DNA from: an uncultured Corynebacterium sp.
GTDB taxonomy: Bacteria; Actinomycetota; Actinomycetes; Mycobacteriales; Mycobacteriaceae
Direction: 5' to 3'
NCBI GenBank assembly: GCA_943914355.1
Contig: CALUBS010000005.1
Location: forward strand, 1 to 64,000
DNA: 64,000 nt
In this document: piece after piece, positions 34,777-43,043 of the stretch
How positions within the stretch are numbered: the stretch's first letter is position 1
How the letters are laid out: every line of letters starts with the position of its first letter
The notes under the pieces: generated by a model
Seen by the model: only the letters and a program-made list of their open reading frames with translations
What the model was told of the DNA's origin: nothing
The model's database searches: none
Translations under genes and position numbers: made by a program

Positions 34777-35079
34777 GTGGACAAAATGGCTAATAACAAC
34801 GCCATTCTCCGTGGCGGTGCTGCTGCAGAGGTATCGCTCGATGAACTCTTCGGTGCCGTCGAGCAGGAGTGGCAGGATCAAGCGTTGTGTGCGCAGACGG
34901 ATCCAGAGGCATTCTTCCCTGAAAAGGGAGGTTCCACCCGTGAGGCAAAGCGTATCTGCCAAGCCTGCGCGGTGCGCGATGAATGCTTGGAATACGCGCT
35001 GGAGCACGATGAACGCTTCGGAATTTGGGGCGGGCTTTCGGACCGCGAACGCCGCCGCCTTAAGCGCGAGATTGGTTAA
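34777..35079 (+). CDS. whiB2: WhiB-family iron-sulfur regulator, WhiB2 type
   Basis: 100 residues. Four conserved cysteines (ALCAQ, CQAC and DEC, i.e. C-x(n)-CxxC-x5-C) hold a [4Fe-4S] cluster; the G(V/I)WGG turn is FGIWGG, and the C-terminus RRRLKR is basic. WhiB2 homologues are tied to cell division. Start is GTG 34777 with GGAGAAAGGA just upstream. In M. tuberculosis the homologue lies in the same place (Rv3260c). Confidence 0.93.
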   Translation: MDKMANNNAILRGGAAAEVSLDELFGAVEQEWQDQALCAQTDPEAFFPEKGGSTREAKRICQACAVRDECLEYALEHDERFGIWGGLSDRERRRLKREIG

Positions 35080-35091
35080 TTAAGTTGTGTG

Positions 35092-35147
35092 CTCTAGCCC
35101 TTGGCTGCGCCCCCTGAGTGGTGCGGTCAAGGGCTAGAGTTTTCTTT
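35092..35147 (+). terminator. terminator after whiB2
   Basis: Perfect 12-bp arms CTCTAGCCCTTG (35092-35103) and CAAGGGCTAGAG (35128-35139) followed by TTTTCTTT. Confidence 0.9.
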
Positions 35148-35164
35148 GTGGTGCGAAAACCTCC

Positions 35165-35641
35165 CTACCAGCTATAGCGCGGGTCTACCTCCTCTGGGGC
35201 GAGGTTTAAGTAATTGGCCACCAGGGCGGTAATGACCGTGCCGAGGAGTTCCGCGCGCTCGGCGGAGGTGACGGCACGCTGCTCAATGGGCATGCGGAAG
35301 ATAACGAGCCGGGCGCGAGTGGGGGTGCCAGCAGAGTCGACACCGGCGGGCACGATGCGGCCGAGCGGCACTGGGCCATCAGCAATGATCTCATCTGGCA
35401 GCACCGTCATATCCGCCGAAAGTCGCATGCGCGGGATGGTATCTACCGCAAGGTCGAGCCCGCGCAATTGCGGGGCGAAGGAGTGCTGAATGGGTGCGTA
35501 GGCCTCGAGGACGGCGGCATCGAAGAGCTCGCGGGCGCTGCGGTAGCGCGGGGTTTGCTGCGGTAGCAAGGGCCCGTGCAGGCCGCGCCCGTGGCGGTCG
35601 CGGGCGGGACGAATATGCGGGCGGGGGCGAGCGGCGGTCAT
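35165..35641 (-). CDS. Rv3259-like 'metallopeptidase family' protein lacking HExxH
   Basis: About 158 residues. It matches the conserved neighbour of whiB2 in actinobacteria (Rv3259 position): arginine-rich N-terminus, RGLHGPLLP, FDAAVLEAYAPI, VDTIPRM and IPAGVDSAGTPTRARLVIFRMPIE style segments. The family name comes from the zincin-like fold; no HExxH zinc site is present here, so catalysis is doubtful. ATG 35641 is preferred to 35686, which reaches into the divergent gene's upstream region. Confidence 0.75.
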   Translation of the reverse strand: MTAARPRPHIRPARDRHGRGLHGPLLPQQTPRYRSARELFDAAVLEAYAPIQHSFAPQLRGLDLAVDTIPRMRLSADMTVLPDEIIADGPVPLGRIVPAGVDSAGTPTRARLVIFRMPIEQRAVTSAERAELLGTVITALVANYLNLAPEEVDPRYSW

Positions 35642-35722
35642 GGCGTTGATTCTAAAGCTCGGTGGCGGCGCAATAAGTGCAGCCACGCCGGGGAAGTACT
35701 ATCTAAATCTCAACCAAGGGTT

Positions 35723-35728
35723 TAGACT
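35723..35728 (+). promoter_or_regulatory. -10 box giving a leaderless DUF3499 mRNA
   Basis: TAGACT ends seven bases before GTG 35736; transcription should begin at the start codon. Confidence 0.55.
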
Positions 35729-35735
35729 ATTGTCC

Positions 35736-36227
35736 GTGACTGAATCTCGCCATTGCTCCCGCCCAGGCTGCGGCCGACCCGCCGTGGCGACGTTGACCTA
35801 TGCATATGCGGATCAAACCGCAGTGGTTGGTCCGCTGGCAGAAGAGGATAACCCGCATAGCTGGGATCTGTGCAGCACCCACCGCGACCGCATCTCTGCG
35901 CCGGTGGGGTGGGAGCTGGTGCGCGTAGACCGCATTGAGCTGGACGAGGATGATGACCTTATGGCCCTGGCTCAGGCGGTCAAGGAAGACGGCAGGGTAA
36001 CAACGGGGCTTGTCGATGACCGCAGTGCCGGCTCCGGGGCAGATCCCATCGATTACACCGCCACCTTCGATGGCGCTGATCCTGCCAATTCTAATCACCC
36101 GGTATTTCGCACTCGTCGCGTGGCCTATGCCAAAAAGGCCCGCCGCGCTCACCTGTCCGTCGTTCCCGATGCGCACAGCGAAGATAATTCTGCCGAGAAG
36201 CAGGACACGGACTCTGAGTCTGACTAA
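35736..36227 (+). CDS. DUF3499 family protein
   Basis: About 163 residues. N-terminal CSRPGCGRPAVATLTY followed by WDLCSTH suggests a small zinc-binding fold; the rest is acidic and probably disordered. It is a conserved actinobacterial protein of unknown function (Rv3258c position), next to phosphomannomutase in many genomes. GTG 35736 is chosen because the extra N-terminus in the longer frame (from 35640) is unlike the family and the -10 box sits at 35723-35728. Confidence 0.85.
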   Translation: MTESRHCSRPGCGRPAVATLTYAYADQTAVVGPLAEEDNPHSWDLCSTHRDRISAPVGWELVRVDRIELDEDDDLMALAQAVKEDGRVTTGLVDDRSAGSGADPIDYTATFDGADPANSNHPVFRTRRVAYAKKARRAHLSVVPDAHSEDNSAEKQDTDSESD

Positions 36228-36229
36228 AC

Positions 36230-36255
36230 CACGGGCGCTGGGCACAGCGCCCGTG
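36230..36255 (+). terminator. hairpin after the DUF3499 gene
   Basis: CACGGGCGCTG and CAGCGCCCGTG with a 4-base loop; only a weak T-run (AAAGTTTG) follows. Confidence 0.6.
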
Positions 36256-36334
36256 AAAGTTTGCCCTAGCTAGCTGCAGACACGGATGGAGTACTGCCCT
36301 AGTTGCCCGCAGGCGGGGAGTATTATTGCGAGGT

Positions 36335-37702
36335 ATGCGAACTCGTGAGCATCTTGATGCAGTGATTAAGGCCTATGACGTCCGTGGCGTGGTGGGCGAA
36401 GATATCGATGAAGACTTCGTGCGCGATACTGGCGCCGCTTTCGCCGCAATCCTGTGCGAAGAAGGCGAAAACACCGTGGCCGTAGGCCACGATATGCGCC
36501 CGTCTTCTCCCGCGCTGGCGCAAGCCTTTGCTGAGGGCGTGGTGAGCCAAGGCCTCCACGTGACTCTGCTGGGTCTTACCTCCACCGATGAGCTCTACTA
36601 TGCCGCGGGTTCTATGGAGTGCGCGGGCGCGATGTTTACTGCCTCCCACAACCCGGCGAAGTACAACGGCATCAAGCTCTGCCGCGCCGGTGCCGTCCCC
36701 GTTGGACAACAGACTGGGCTGGAAGAGATTAAGCAGATGCTTATCGATGGCACCCCAGACTACGACGGCCCCAATGGTGCCATCGCCGAGCAGGAAATCC
36801 TGACTGGTTACGCGGACTTCCTGCGCCACCTCGTGCCGCTGGAAGAATCCAAGCCGCTGGTCGTGGCCGTCGATGCCGCCAATGGCATGGGCGGGCACAC
36901 CGTCCCGGCCGTCTTTGATGGCCTGCCCTTCGATGTCCGCGATCTTTACTTTGAGCTCGATGGCACCTTCCCCAACCATGAGGCGAACCCGCTGGATCCC
37001 AAGAACCTAGAGGATCTGCAGAAATTCACCGTAGAGCAAAAGGCCGATATCGGCCTTGCCTTTGACGGCGACGCAGACCGTTGCTTCGTGGTGGATGAAA
37101 AGGGCCAGCCGGTATCGCCGTCTGCCATCTGTGCGCTGGTGGCTAGCCGCTACTTGGATAAATTCCCGGGCGCGACCATCATCCACAACCTAATTACCTC
37201 CAAGACGGTGCCGGAGCTCATAGCGGAAAAGGGCGGAACCGCCGTGCGCACGCGCGTGGGCCACTCCTTCATCAAGGCTCAAATGGCCGAGCACAAGGCG
37301 GCCTTTGGCGGCGAGCACTCCGCGCACTACTACTTCCAGGAATTCTGGAATGCCGATTCCGGCATGCTGGCCGCCATGCACGTTCTGGCCGCGCTGGGGC
37401 AGACGGATAAGCCGCTTAGTGAGCTCATGGCGGAGTACTCCCGCTATGAGGCCTCCGGGGAGATCAACTCCACCGTGGCGGATCAACAGGCCGCCACCCA
37501 GGCGGTACTCGATGAGCTGGCGGATAAGATTGAATCCGTCGATGAGCTAGATGGCGTTACGGTCGAGCTCAAGGGCACGGATGCTTGGTTTAATGTGCGC
37601 GCTTCCAATACCGAGCCGCTGCTGCGACTCAATGTTGAGGCGAAGACCTCCGAAGAGGTGCAGCAGATCGTAGACGAGGTCCTCGCCATCATCAGGCGCT
37701 AA
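36335..37702 (+). CDS. manB: phosphomannomutase/phosphoglucomutase
   Basis: About 455 residues, four-domain alpha-D-phosphohexomutase. Phosphoserine loop TASHNPAKYNG (about residue 105), metal loop DGDADR (about 245) and sugar loop GGEHSAHYY (about 325) are all intact. It converts mannose-6-phosphate to mannose-1-phosphate, between ManA and the guanylyltransferase in this same window. ATG 36335 lies eight bases after TATTAT, so the mRNA is probably leaderless. Confidence 0.93.
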   Translation: MRTREHLDAVIKAYDVRGVVGEDIDEDFVRDTGAAFAAILCEEGENTVAVGHDMRPSSPALAQAFAEGVVSQGLHVTLLGLTSTDELYYAAGSMECAGAMFTASHNPAKYNGIKLCRAGAVPVGQQTGLEEIKQMLIDGTPDYDGPNGAIAEQEILTGYADFLRHLVPLEESKPLVVAVDAANGMGGHTVPAVFDGLPFDVRDLYFELDGTFPNHEANPLDPKNLEDLQKFTVEQKADIGLAFDGDADRCFVVDEKGQPVSPSAICALVASRYLDKFPGATIIHNLITSKTVPELIAEKGGTAVRTRVGHSFIKAQMAEHKAAFGGEHSAHYYFQEFWNADSGMLAAMHVLAALGQTDKPLSELMAEYSRYEASGEINSTVADQQAATQAVLDELADKIESVDELDGVTVELKGTDAWFNVRASNTEPLLRLNVEAKTSEEVQQIVDEVLAIIRR

Positions 37703-37710
37703 TTACTGAA

Positions 37711-39063
37711 TTACTGCGCGCGGGAGTGGGCGACCATGTCTTCCCACTCCACGTACTTCTTTCGCTCGCGGCCTTCGCGCTCGCCCAAAGCGCGCTCAGC
37801 GGCATCGAGGCGCTGCCAATCCTGCCACGTGAGGTAGTCGATGCCCTTATCTGCGAAGGCCTCGGTGATATCGCCGGCGGTGGGGGACGGTAGGGTGCCC
37901 GCGGCGGCATCATCAAGCAGCATGCCAATGGTTTCACTGGCATCGGACTTGGTATTGCCAATCAGGCCCACGGGCCCGCGTTTTACCCAGCCGGTGGTGT
38001 AGAGGCCAGGCACGATGGTGCCCTCTTCGTCGATGACGTGGCCGCCGTCATTGTTGATAACGTTTTTCTCGCTATTAAATGGCACGCCATCCACGGCGTC
38101 TGAGCGATAGCCCGTGGCAAAGTAGACCGCTTGCACTGGCCACGTGGTGAATTTACCCGTCCCGCGCACGCTGCCATCGCCGGTCAGCTCTGTGCGCTCC
38201 GTTTTAATCCCGCTGACTCGGCCGTTCTCACCGAGGATCTCCACCGGCTGCTCGAAGAGGTGGATCTGCAGCGTATGCGGGGCCTGTTTGGGATCGCGAA
38301 TGGCATATTGCTCAAGAACCTGGCACACCAAATCCGTAGACTTGCTGGAAGCGCGAGCCTCTAGCGAAGCCTCGTCGTAATCAATATCTTCGGGGGAGAC
38401 GACCACATTGATGTTCTCCGAATGGTCGAGCTCTTTGAGCTCTTGCGGGGTGAACTTGGCTTGGGCGGGCCCGCGGCGCCCGAAGACGCGTACGGTCTCT
38501 GCCTTATTTTGTGCCAGCGAATCGTAGACATTATCGGCGATTTCGGTCACCTTGAGCTCATCGCCCGTCTTGGCCAAAATGCGTGAGACATCCAGTCCCA
38601 CATTGCCCACGCCGATGACGGCGACCTCGCTGGCGGAGAGATCCCACTCGCGCTCAAAACGCGGATTTCCGTCATAAAAGCCCACGAACTCACCGGCGCC
38701 GTGCACTCCCTGCAGTTGTGCACCAGGGATATCGCGGTGGCGATCGCCTACTGCGCCGGTGGCGAAGACGACGGCATCGTAGTGCTGCTGGAGCTCGTCT
38801 ACGGTGATATCGCGGCCGATGTGCACGTTGGTAAGCAGGCGAATCTGCTCCGTATCTAAGACGCGGTGCAAGGATTTAATGATGCCTTTAATACGTGGGT
38901 GGTCAGGGGCCACGCCGTAGCGGATGAGACCGAAGGGCGCGGGCATTTGCTCAATGAGATCGATGCGCACGTTTCCGCCGGTCTTTTTCACCAGAATGTC
39001 GGAGGCGTAAATGCCGGCGGGGCCGGCACCAATGACGGCTACGTTTAAGGGTTTATCTGACAC
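37711..39063 (-). CDS. fprA: ferredoxin-NADP+ reductase, adrenodoxin reductase type
   Basis: 450 residues. FAD site VIGAGPAGIYASDIL (about 10-24), NADP site VIGVGNVGLDVSRIL (about 155-169) and the FATGYRSDAVDGVPF region are clear. It passes electrons from NADPH to ferredoxin, which then feeds the divergent sulfite reductase. In C. glutamicum a reductase of this type lies next to cysI in the same way. Intergenic McbR-type sites may control both directions. Confidence 0.92.
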   Translation of the reverse strand: MSDKPLNVAVIGAGPAGIYASDILVKKTGGNVRIDLIEQMPAPFGLIRYGVAPDHPRIKGIIKSLHRVLDTEQIRLLTNVHIGRDITVDELQQHYDAVVFATGAVGDRHRDIPGAQLQGVHGAGEFVGFYDGNPRFEREWDLSASEVAVIGVGNVGLDVSRILAKTGDELKVTEIADNVYDSLAQNKAETVRVFGRRGPAQAKFTPQELKELDHSENINVVVSPEDIDYDEASLEARASSKSTDLVCQVLEQYAIRDPKQAPHTLQIHLFEQPVEILGENGRVSGIKTERTELTGDGSVRGTGKFTTWPVQAVYFATGYRSDAVDGVPFNSEKNVINNDGGHVIDEEGTIVPGLYTTGWVKRGPVGLIGNTKSDASETIGMLLDDAAAGTLPSPTAGDITEAFADKGIDYLTWQDWQRLDAAERALGEREGRERKKYVEWEDMVAHSRAQ

Positions 39064-39143
39064 GGTAAATCTGCCTTTCTAGTGTGCGTATTCTCCCGCG
39101 GCGATGCGAGGAGGAAATGGAGTCCTCAACGGATATGCGCAAA

Positions 39144-39311
39144 TAGACTGAGTGGTCTATTTCCGGCAGGTGAGTACGGAATTTCTCTTAACAGAGTGAA
39201 CCGTATGGTCTGTTTGCGCACAAGTGGGATAATTAGATTCTTTATTAAATGCCTTTAATGCGCTGTTCACAGCGCTGGCGAGGGTGAAAATAAAACAGAC
39301 CGCTTTGTCTG
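39144..39311. promoter_or_regulatory. McbR-type operators in the fprA-cysI gap
   Basis: TAGAC-TGAGTG-GTCTA (39144-39159) is a perfect copy of the McbR consensus TAGAC-N6-GTCTA known from C. glutamicum. CAGAC-CGCTTT-GTCTG (39296-39311) is a second perfect palindrome with one changed base per arm. Between them lies GCGCTG-TTCA-CAGCGC (39260-39275), perhaps the site of an activator such as CysR. The 307-base gap contains no gene. Confidence 0.8.
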
Positions 39312-39370
39312 CGATCTGTAGACGGGTAGGTTTTCCTTCAACGCTTTGAAAGGGAGGTCTACACCACATT

Positions 39371-41047
39371 ATGGCTACCGCAACGACGACCAAACGCAAG
39401 CCACGCGCCAATAAGCCCGAGGGCCAGTGGAAAATTGACGGTAAGGAACCGTTGAATAACGATGAGGCCATCAAGCAGGACGATGGTGGTCTCTCAGCCA
39501 AGCAGCGCGTAATAGACATCTACTCTAGGCAGGGATTTTCCTCCATCCCACCGGAGGATTTAGCGCCGCGCTTTAAATGGTTGGGGCTGTATACGCAGCG
39601 CAATCAGAACTTGGGCGGGGAGATGACCGCCAAGCTGTCTAATGCAGAATTGCAAGATGAATACTTCATGATGCGCGTGCGCTTCGATGGCGGCCGTGCT
39701 GATCCGGCCAAGCTGCGCGCGGTGGGAGAAATCTCGCGCGATTATGCTCGCTCTACCGCGGACTTTACAGACCGGCAGAATATCCAGCTGCACTGGATTC
39801 AGATCGAAGACGTACCCACCATCTGGGACAAACTCGAATCTGTGGGCCTGGGCACCTTGATGGGATGCGGCGATGTGCCCCGCGTCATTTTGGGCTCGCC
39901 GGTCGCGGGAGTGGCTGAAGATGAGATTATCGATGCCACCCCAGCTATCGAGGAAATCAAGAATAATTACTTACCGCGCGAGGAGTTCCATAACCTTCCC
40001 CGCAAGTTCAAAACCGCTATTTCCGGCAATGCGCGCCAGGACGTTACGCACGAAATTCAAGACGTTGCCTTCGTAGGCGTCAACCACCCCGAATATGGGC
40101 CCGGCTTCGATTGCTTCGTGGGCGGGGGACTGTCCACCAACCCCATGCTCTCGCAGTCATTAGGCGCGTGGGTGCCACTCGAGCGCGTGCCGGAAGTATG
40201 GGCTGGCGTGGTCAGCATCTTCCGCGACTATGGCTTCCGCCGCAACCGCAATCGCGCGCGCCTGAAGTTCTTGGTGGCTAAATGGGGCATCGAAAAGTTC
40301 CGCCAAGTGCTCGAGGAGGAGTACTTGGACAAGCCGCTGGCCGATGGCATCCCGCTCGAGGTCAATCCCGGCAGCCGCGATCACCTAGGTGTGCACAAGC
40401 AAAAGGACGGCAAATTCTACGTTGGCGTGAAACCCACCGTGGGCCATGCAACGGGCGAACAGCTCATTGCCATTGCTGATGTGGCAGAAAAGTTCGGCAT
40501 CTCGCGCATCCGTACCACCCCGATGAAGGAATTGCTCTTCCTCGATGTGGAGGAAGACGATATTCCGGCGCTCTCGCGCGCGCTGGATGAAACGGGCCTG
40601 TATTCCCAGCCCACGGAGTTTCGCCGCGGCGTCATTTCCTGCACTGGTCTGGAATTTTGCAAGTTGGCGCACGTGACCACGAAGGCCCGTGCCATCGAAT
40701 TGGTGGACATCCTCGAAGACACCCTGGGGGATTTGGATGTGCCCATTTCCATCGCATTGAACGGTTGCCCCAATGCGTGCGCGCGCTCTCAGGTATCCGA
40801 TATCGGGCTCAAGGGCCAGATCGTCACCGATGCCGATGGCAACCGCGTCGAAGGTTTCCAAGTCCATTTGGGTGGCGCCTTAGGCCTTTCCCCTGACTGG
40901 GGCCGCAAGCTCCGCGGACACAAGGTCGTGGCCGATGAGGTCCCAGACTACGTCATACGGCTGGTCAATAAGTATAAGGAACAACGCGAAGAAGGCGAGC
41001 AGTTCCGCCACTGGGTACTGCGCGCCGAGGAGGAAGATCTGCAGTGA
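39371..41047 (+). CDS. cysI: ferredoxin-dependent sulfite (or nitrite) reductase
   Basis: 558 residues with two ferrodoxin-like half domains and the siroheme/[4Fe-4S] ligands in CTGLEFC (about 424) and NGCPNAC (about 465-471). It reduces sulfite to sulfide with six electrons from ferredoxin. The sequence alone cannot exclude nitrite, but the context (cysX, sirohydrochlorin chelatase, SUMT, McbR sites) speaks for sulfite. AAAGGGAGG lies upstream of the ATG. First gene of a four-gene operon. Confidence 0.93.
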   Translation: MATATTTKRKPRANKPEGQWKIDGKEPLNNDEAIKQDDGGLSAKQRVIDIYSRQGFSSIPPEDLAPRFKWLGLYTQRNQNLGGEMTAKLSNAELQDEYFMMRVRFDGGRADPAKLRAVGEISRDYARSTADFTDRQNIQLHWIQIEDVPTIWDKLESVGLGTLMGCGDVPRVILGSPVAGVAEDEIIDATPAIEEIKNNYLPREEFHNLPRKFKTAISGNARQDVTHEIQDVAFVGVNHPEYGPGFDCFVGGGLSTNPMLSQSLGAWVPLERVPEVWAGVVSIFRDYGFRRNRNRARLKFLVAKWGIEKFRQVLEEEYLDKPLADGIPLEVNPGSRDHLGVHKQKDGKFYVGVKPTVGHATGEQLIAIADVAEKFGISRIRTTPMKELLFLDVEEDDIPALSRALDETGLYSQPTEFRRGVISCTGLEFCKLAHVTTKARAIELVDILEDTLGDLDVPISIALNGCPNACARSQVSDIGLKGQIVTDADGNRVEGFQVHLGGALGLSPDWGRKLRGHKVVADEVPDYVIRLVNKYKEQREEGEQFRHWVLRAEEEDLQ

Positions 41048-41295
41048 ATTTTCGCCGTAAGCCTAACCCCAATCGCAATCACCCCACCTTTTGCCCCTAC
41101 TGCGCCGGCACCGATCTCTTCCCGGATGAAGAAGACGACTTTGCCTGGAATTGCCAGGAATGCCTGCGCGTATTTTCGGTCCGCTTCCACGGACAAGACG
41201 ATGCCCCCGTAGCACCGGCCCCAGCAGTCTCTTCCACCGAGGCCCTGCAGCGCTCCCTAGCCCGCCGCGGACACTCCACGGCTCCAGTGGATTAA
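41044..41295 (+). CDS. cysX: CysX-like small cysteine protein
   Basis: 83 residues. Two pairs, CPYCAG and CQEC, form a zinc-ribbon or rubredoxin-like knuckle; the C-terminal half is alanine/proline-rich. Start GTG overlaps the cysI stop (GTGA). In C. glutamicum cysX follows cysI and was described as a ferredoxin-like partner; four cysteines in this spacing suit a single metal ion better than an iron-sulfur cluster. Confidence 0.8.
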   Translation: MNFRRKPNPNRNHPTFCPYCAGTDLFPDEEDDFAWNCQECLRVFSVRFHGQDDAPVAPAPAVSSTEALQRSLARRGHSTAPVD

Positions 41296-41304
41296 GGATG
41301 CACC

Positions 41305-42030
41305 ATGACCGCACTCATTACCTTGTCCCACGGCTCGCGCCACCCGGGCGCCGCCGCCGGCGTTGAACAGCTCACCCAGGCCGCTGCCGCCGCGATTCCA
41401 GACCGACCTGCTTATCGTGCGGCGCACCTGGAGTTCAATACTCCCGATCTCACCGCCGCTGCGGTCGATCTCGCTCGTTGCGGGGAGGATACGGCCGTAG
41501 TCATTCCATTGCTCTTTACGCAGGGTTACCACCAGCGCGTTGACGTTCCCCGCGTTATCGCTGCGGCCGAACAGGCTTCAGGCCTGCGCTTGGTGCAAGG
41601 TGAGTGCTTAGGCGGAGGGCGTGCCGTACGAGATGTGGGCAGGCGGGAAGCCGCAGAAGCGCAATTGGCGGCGGTGCTCGCCGCACGCGCCAGGTCTGGG
41701 GATACCCACCACGTCATCTACTCCGTTGGTTCCTCTGCTGCTGCGGCCAATGACTCCATCCACCGGCTCGCCGCTCGGGTATCCCAGCTCACCGGTGTAC
41801 CCGCCACGGCCGCGTTCGCCACCCGCGGTGGCAGCAATGACATTCATGCATTGGCAAGAAGCACTGCGCGAATGCGGGTTATCCCGCTGTTTGTTACCGC
41901 AGGACTGCTTCTTAAACCACTGTCATCTACCCCCAGCAATGTCACCGTCGATCCCGTTCTTGGTACCGATCTCGCTGGCATCGTTGCTGCTCACTATCAC
42001 ATCGCCCAGGAGGTCGGTGTTCCATGCTAA
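41305..42030 (+). CDS. cysY: sirohydrochlorin ferrochelatase, CbiX/SirB type
   Basis: 241 residues, two similar halves. The first has TLSHGSRHPGA with the metal-binding histidine and VIPLLFTQGYHQRVDVP; the second has VIPLFVTAGLLL. It inserts iron into sirohydrochlorin, the last step to siroheme for CysI. It overlaps the next gene by seven bases. Confidence 0.85.
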   Translation: MTALITLSHGSRHPGAAAGVEQLTQAAAAAIPDRPAYRAAHLEFNTPDLTAAAVDLARCGEDTAVVIPLLFTQGYHQRVDVPRVIAAAEQASGLRLVQGECLGGGRAVRDVGRREAAEAQLAAVLAARARSGDTHHVIYSVGSSAAAANDSIHRLAARVSQLTGVPATAAFATRGGSNDIHALARSTARMRVIPLFVTAGLLLKPLSSTPSNVTVDPVLGTDLAGIVAAHYHIAQEVGVPC

Positions 42031-43043
42031 CCCTTATTTTAATCGCCGTGGCCGGTGCGGCCGCCCAGCTTGTCGATGGCGGCATCGGCATGGGCTTCGG
42101 CGTTACCTCAACCACCATCCTCCTCCTGGCGGGCCTGGGACCCGCCCAAGCCTCCGCCGTAGTCCACACCGCGGAACTGGGGACGACTGCAATGTCTGGC
42201 CTCAGCCACGCCCGCTTTGGCAATGTGGATTGGAAAACCGTCTTCCGGCTGGGCGTGCCGGGTGCCATCGCGGCGTTTATCGGCGCCACCGTGCTCTCCA
42301 ATATCTCCACCGATGCGGCCGCTCCCATTACCGCGCTCATCCTGGTGGCCATCGGCAGCAACCTCATCTGGCGCTTTTCCCGCCCGCGCCGGGCGAAGTT
42401 CGTACAAAAACGCAGCCATTCCACCCCATTTTTGATCGGGCTCGGTTCTGTTGGCGGCTTCGTTGACTCCACCGGTGGCGGCGGCTGGGGTCCGGTGTCT
42501 ACCTCGACGCTTATGGCAATTGGCCGCGAGCAGCCTCGCCGCATCGTCGGCACGGTAAATACCGCCGAATTCCTGGTCACACTGGGCGCCACCCTCGGCT
42601 TCGTTGTTGGATTGTGGCAGGATATCGTCGCCAACCTCTCCGCCGTGTTGGCCCTGCTCATCGGTGGTTCCATTGCCGCGCCGATTGCGGCATGGGTGAT
42701 TTCCAGGATTGAGCCGGTCGTCCTCGGTGGCCTCGTGGGTACGGCTATCGTGGCGCTGAATATCGGCAAGGTCTTAGGCGGGCTAGAAACCTACTTCGGG
42801 CTGACGGTGCCGGGCTTCGTCTCCCCGCTGCTCATGGTCATGATTCTCGTCGTGGGTATTTCCGCTACCATCCACGGCGCGCGGGCTACCCGGGCTGCTC
42901 GCGTAAGGGAGCTGGAAGCCGAGAACGCCGAGACCAAGGCACACGCGGAATTTCATGCCGCAGGCTTTGCGCACAACGCGGCCGGTGCCTCCAAGGACGT
43001 GAGCATCGTGGAGGACTCCGCACCGCAGGCGGATAAGGCCTAA
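42024..43043 (+). CDS. cysZ: CysZ-like TSUP (TauE/SafE) transporter
   Basis: 339 residues with about eight membrane segments, family motifs DGGIGMGFGVTSTTILLLAG and SVGGFVDSTGGGGWGPV, and a charged C-terminal tail (from about 285). In C. glutamicum CysZ is thought to import sulfate. Here the sulfate activation genes are missing, so sulfite or a sulfonate is an alternative substrate. It ends four bases into the convergent SUMT gene. Confidence 0.85.
   Translation: MLTLILIAVAGAAAQLVDGGIGMGFGVTSTTILLLAGLGPAQASAVVHTAELGTTAMSGLSHARFGNVDWKTVFRLGVPGAIAAFIGATVLSNISTDAAAPITALILVAIGSNLIWRFSRPRRAKFVQKRSHSTPFLIGLGSVGGFVDSTGGGGWGPVSTSTLMAIGREQPRRIVGTVNTAEFLVTLGATLGFVVGLWQDIVANLSAVLALLIGGSIAAPIAAWVISRIEPVVLGGLVGTAIVALNIGKVLGGLETYFGLTVPGFVSPLLMVMILVVGISATIHGARATRAARVRELEAENAETKAHAEFHAAGFAHNAAGASKDVSIVEDSAPQADKA

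Noticed and set aside
39371..41047. Nitrite reductase for the siroheme enzyme
   Set aside because: Residues alone do not separate the two activities, but no nitrate or nitrite genes are near, while cysX, siroheme genes and McbR sites are.
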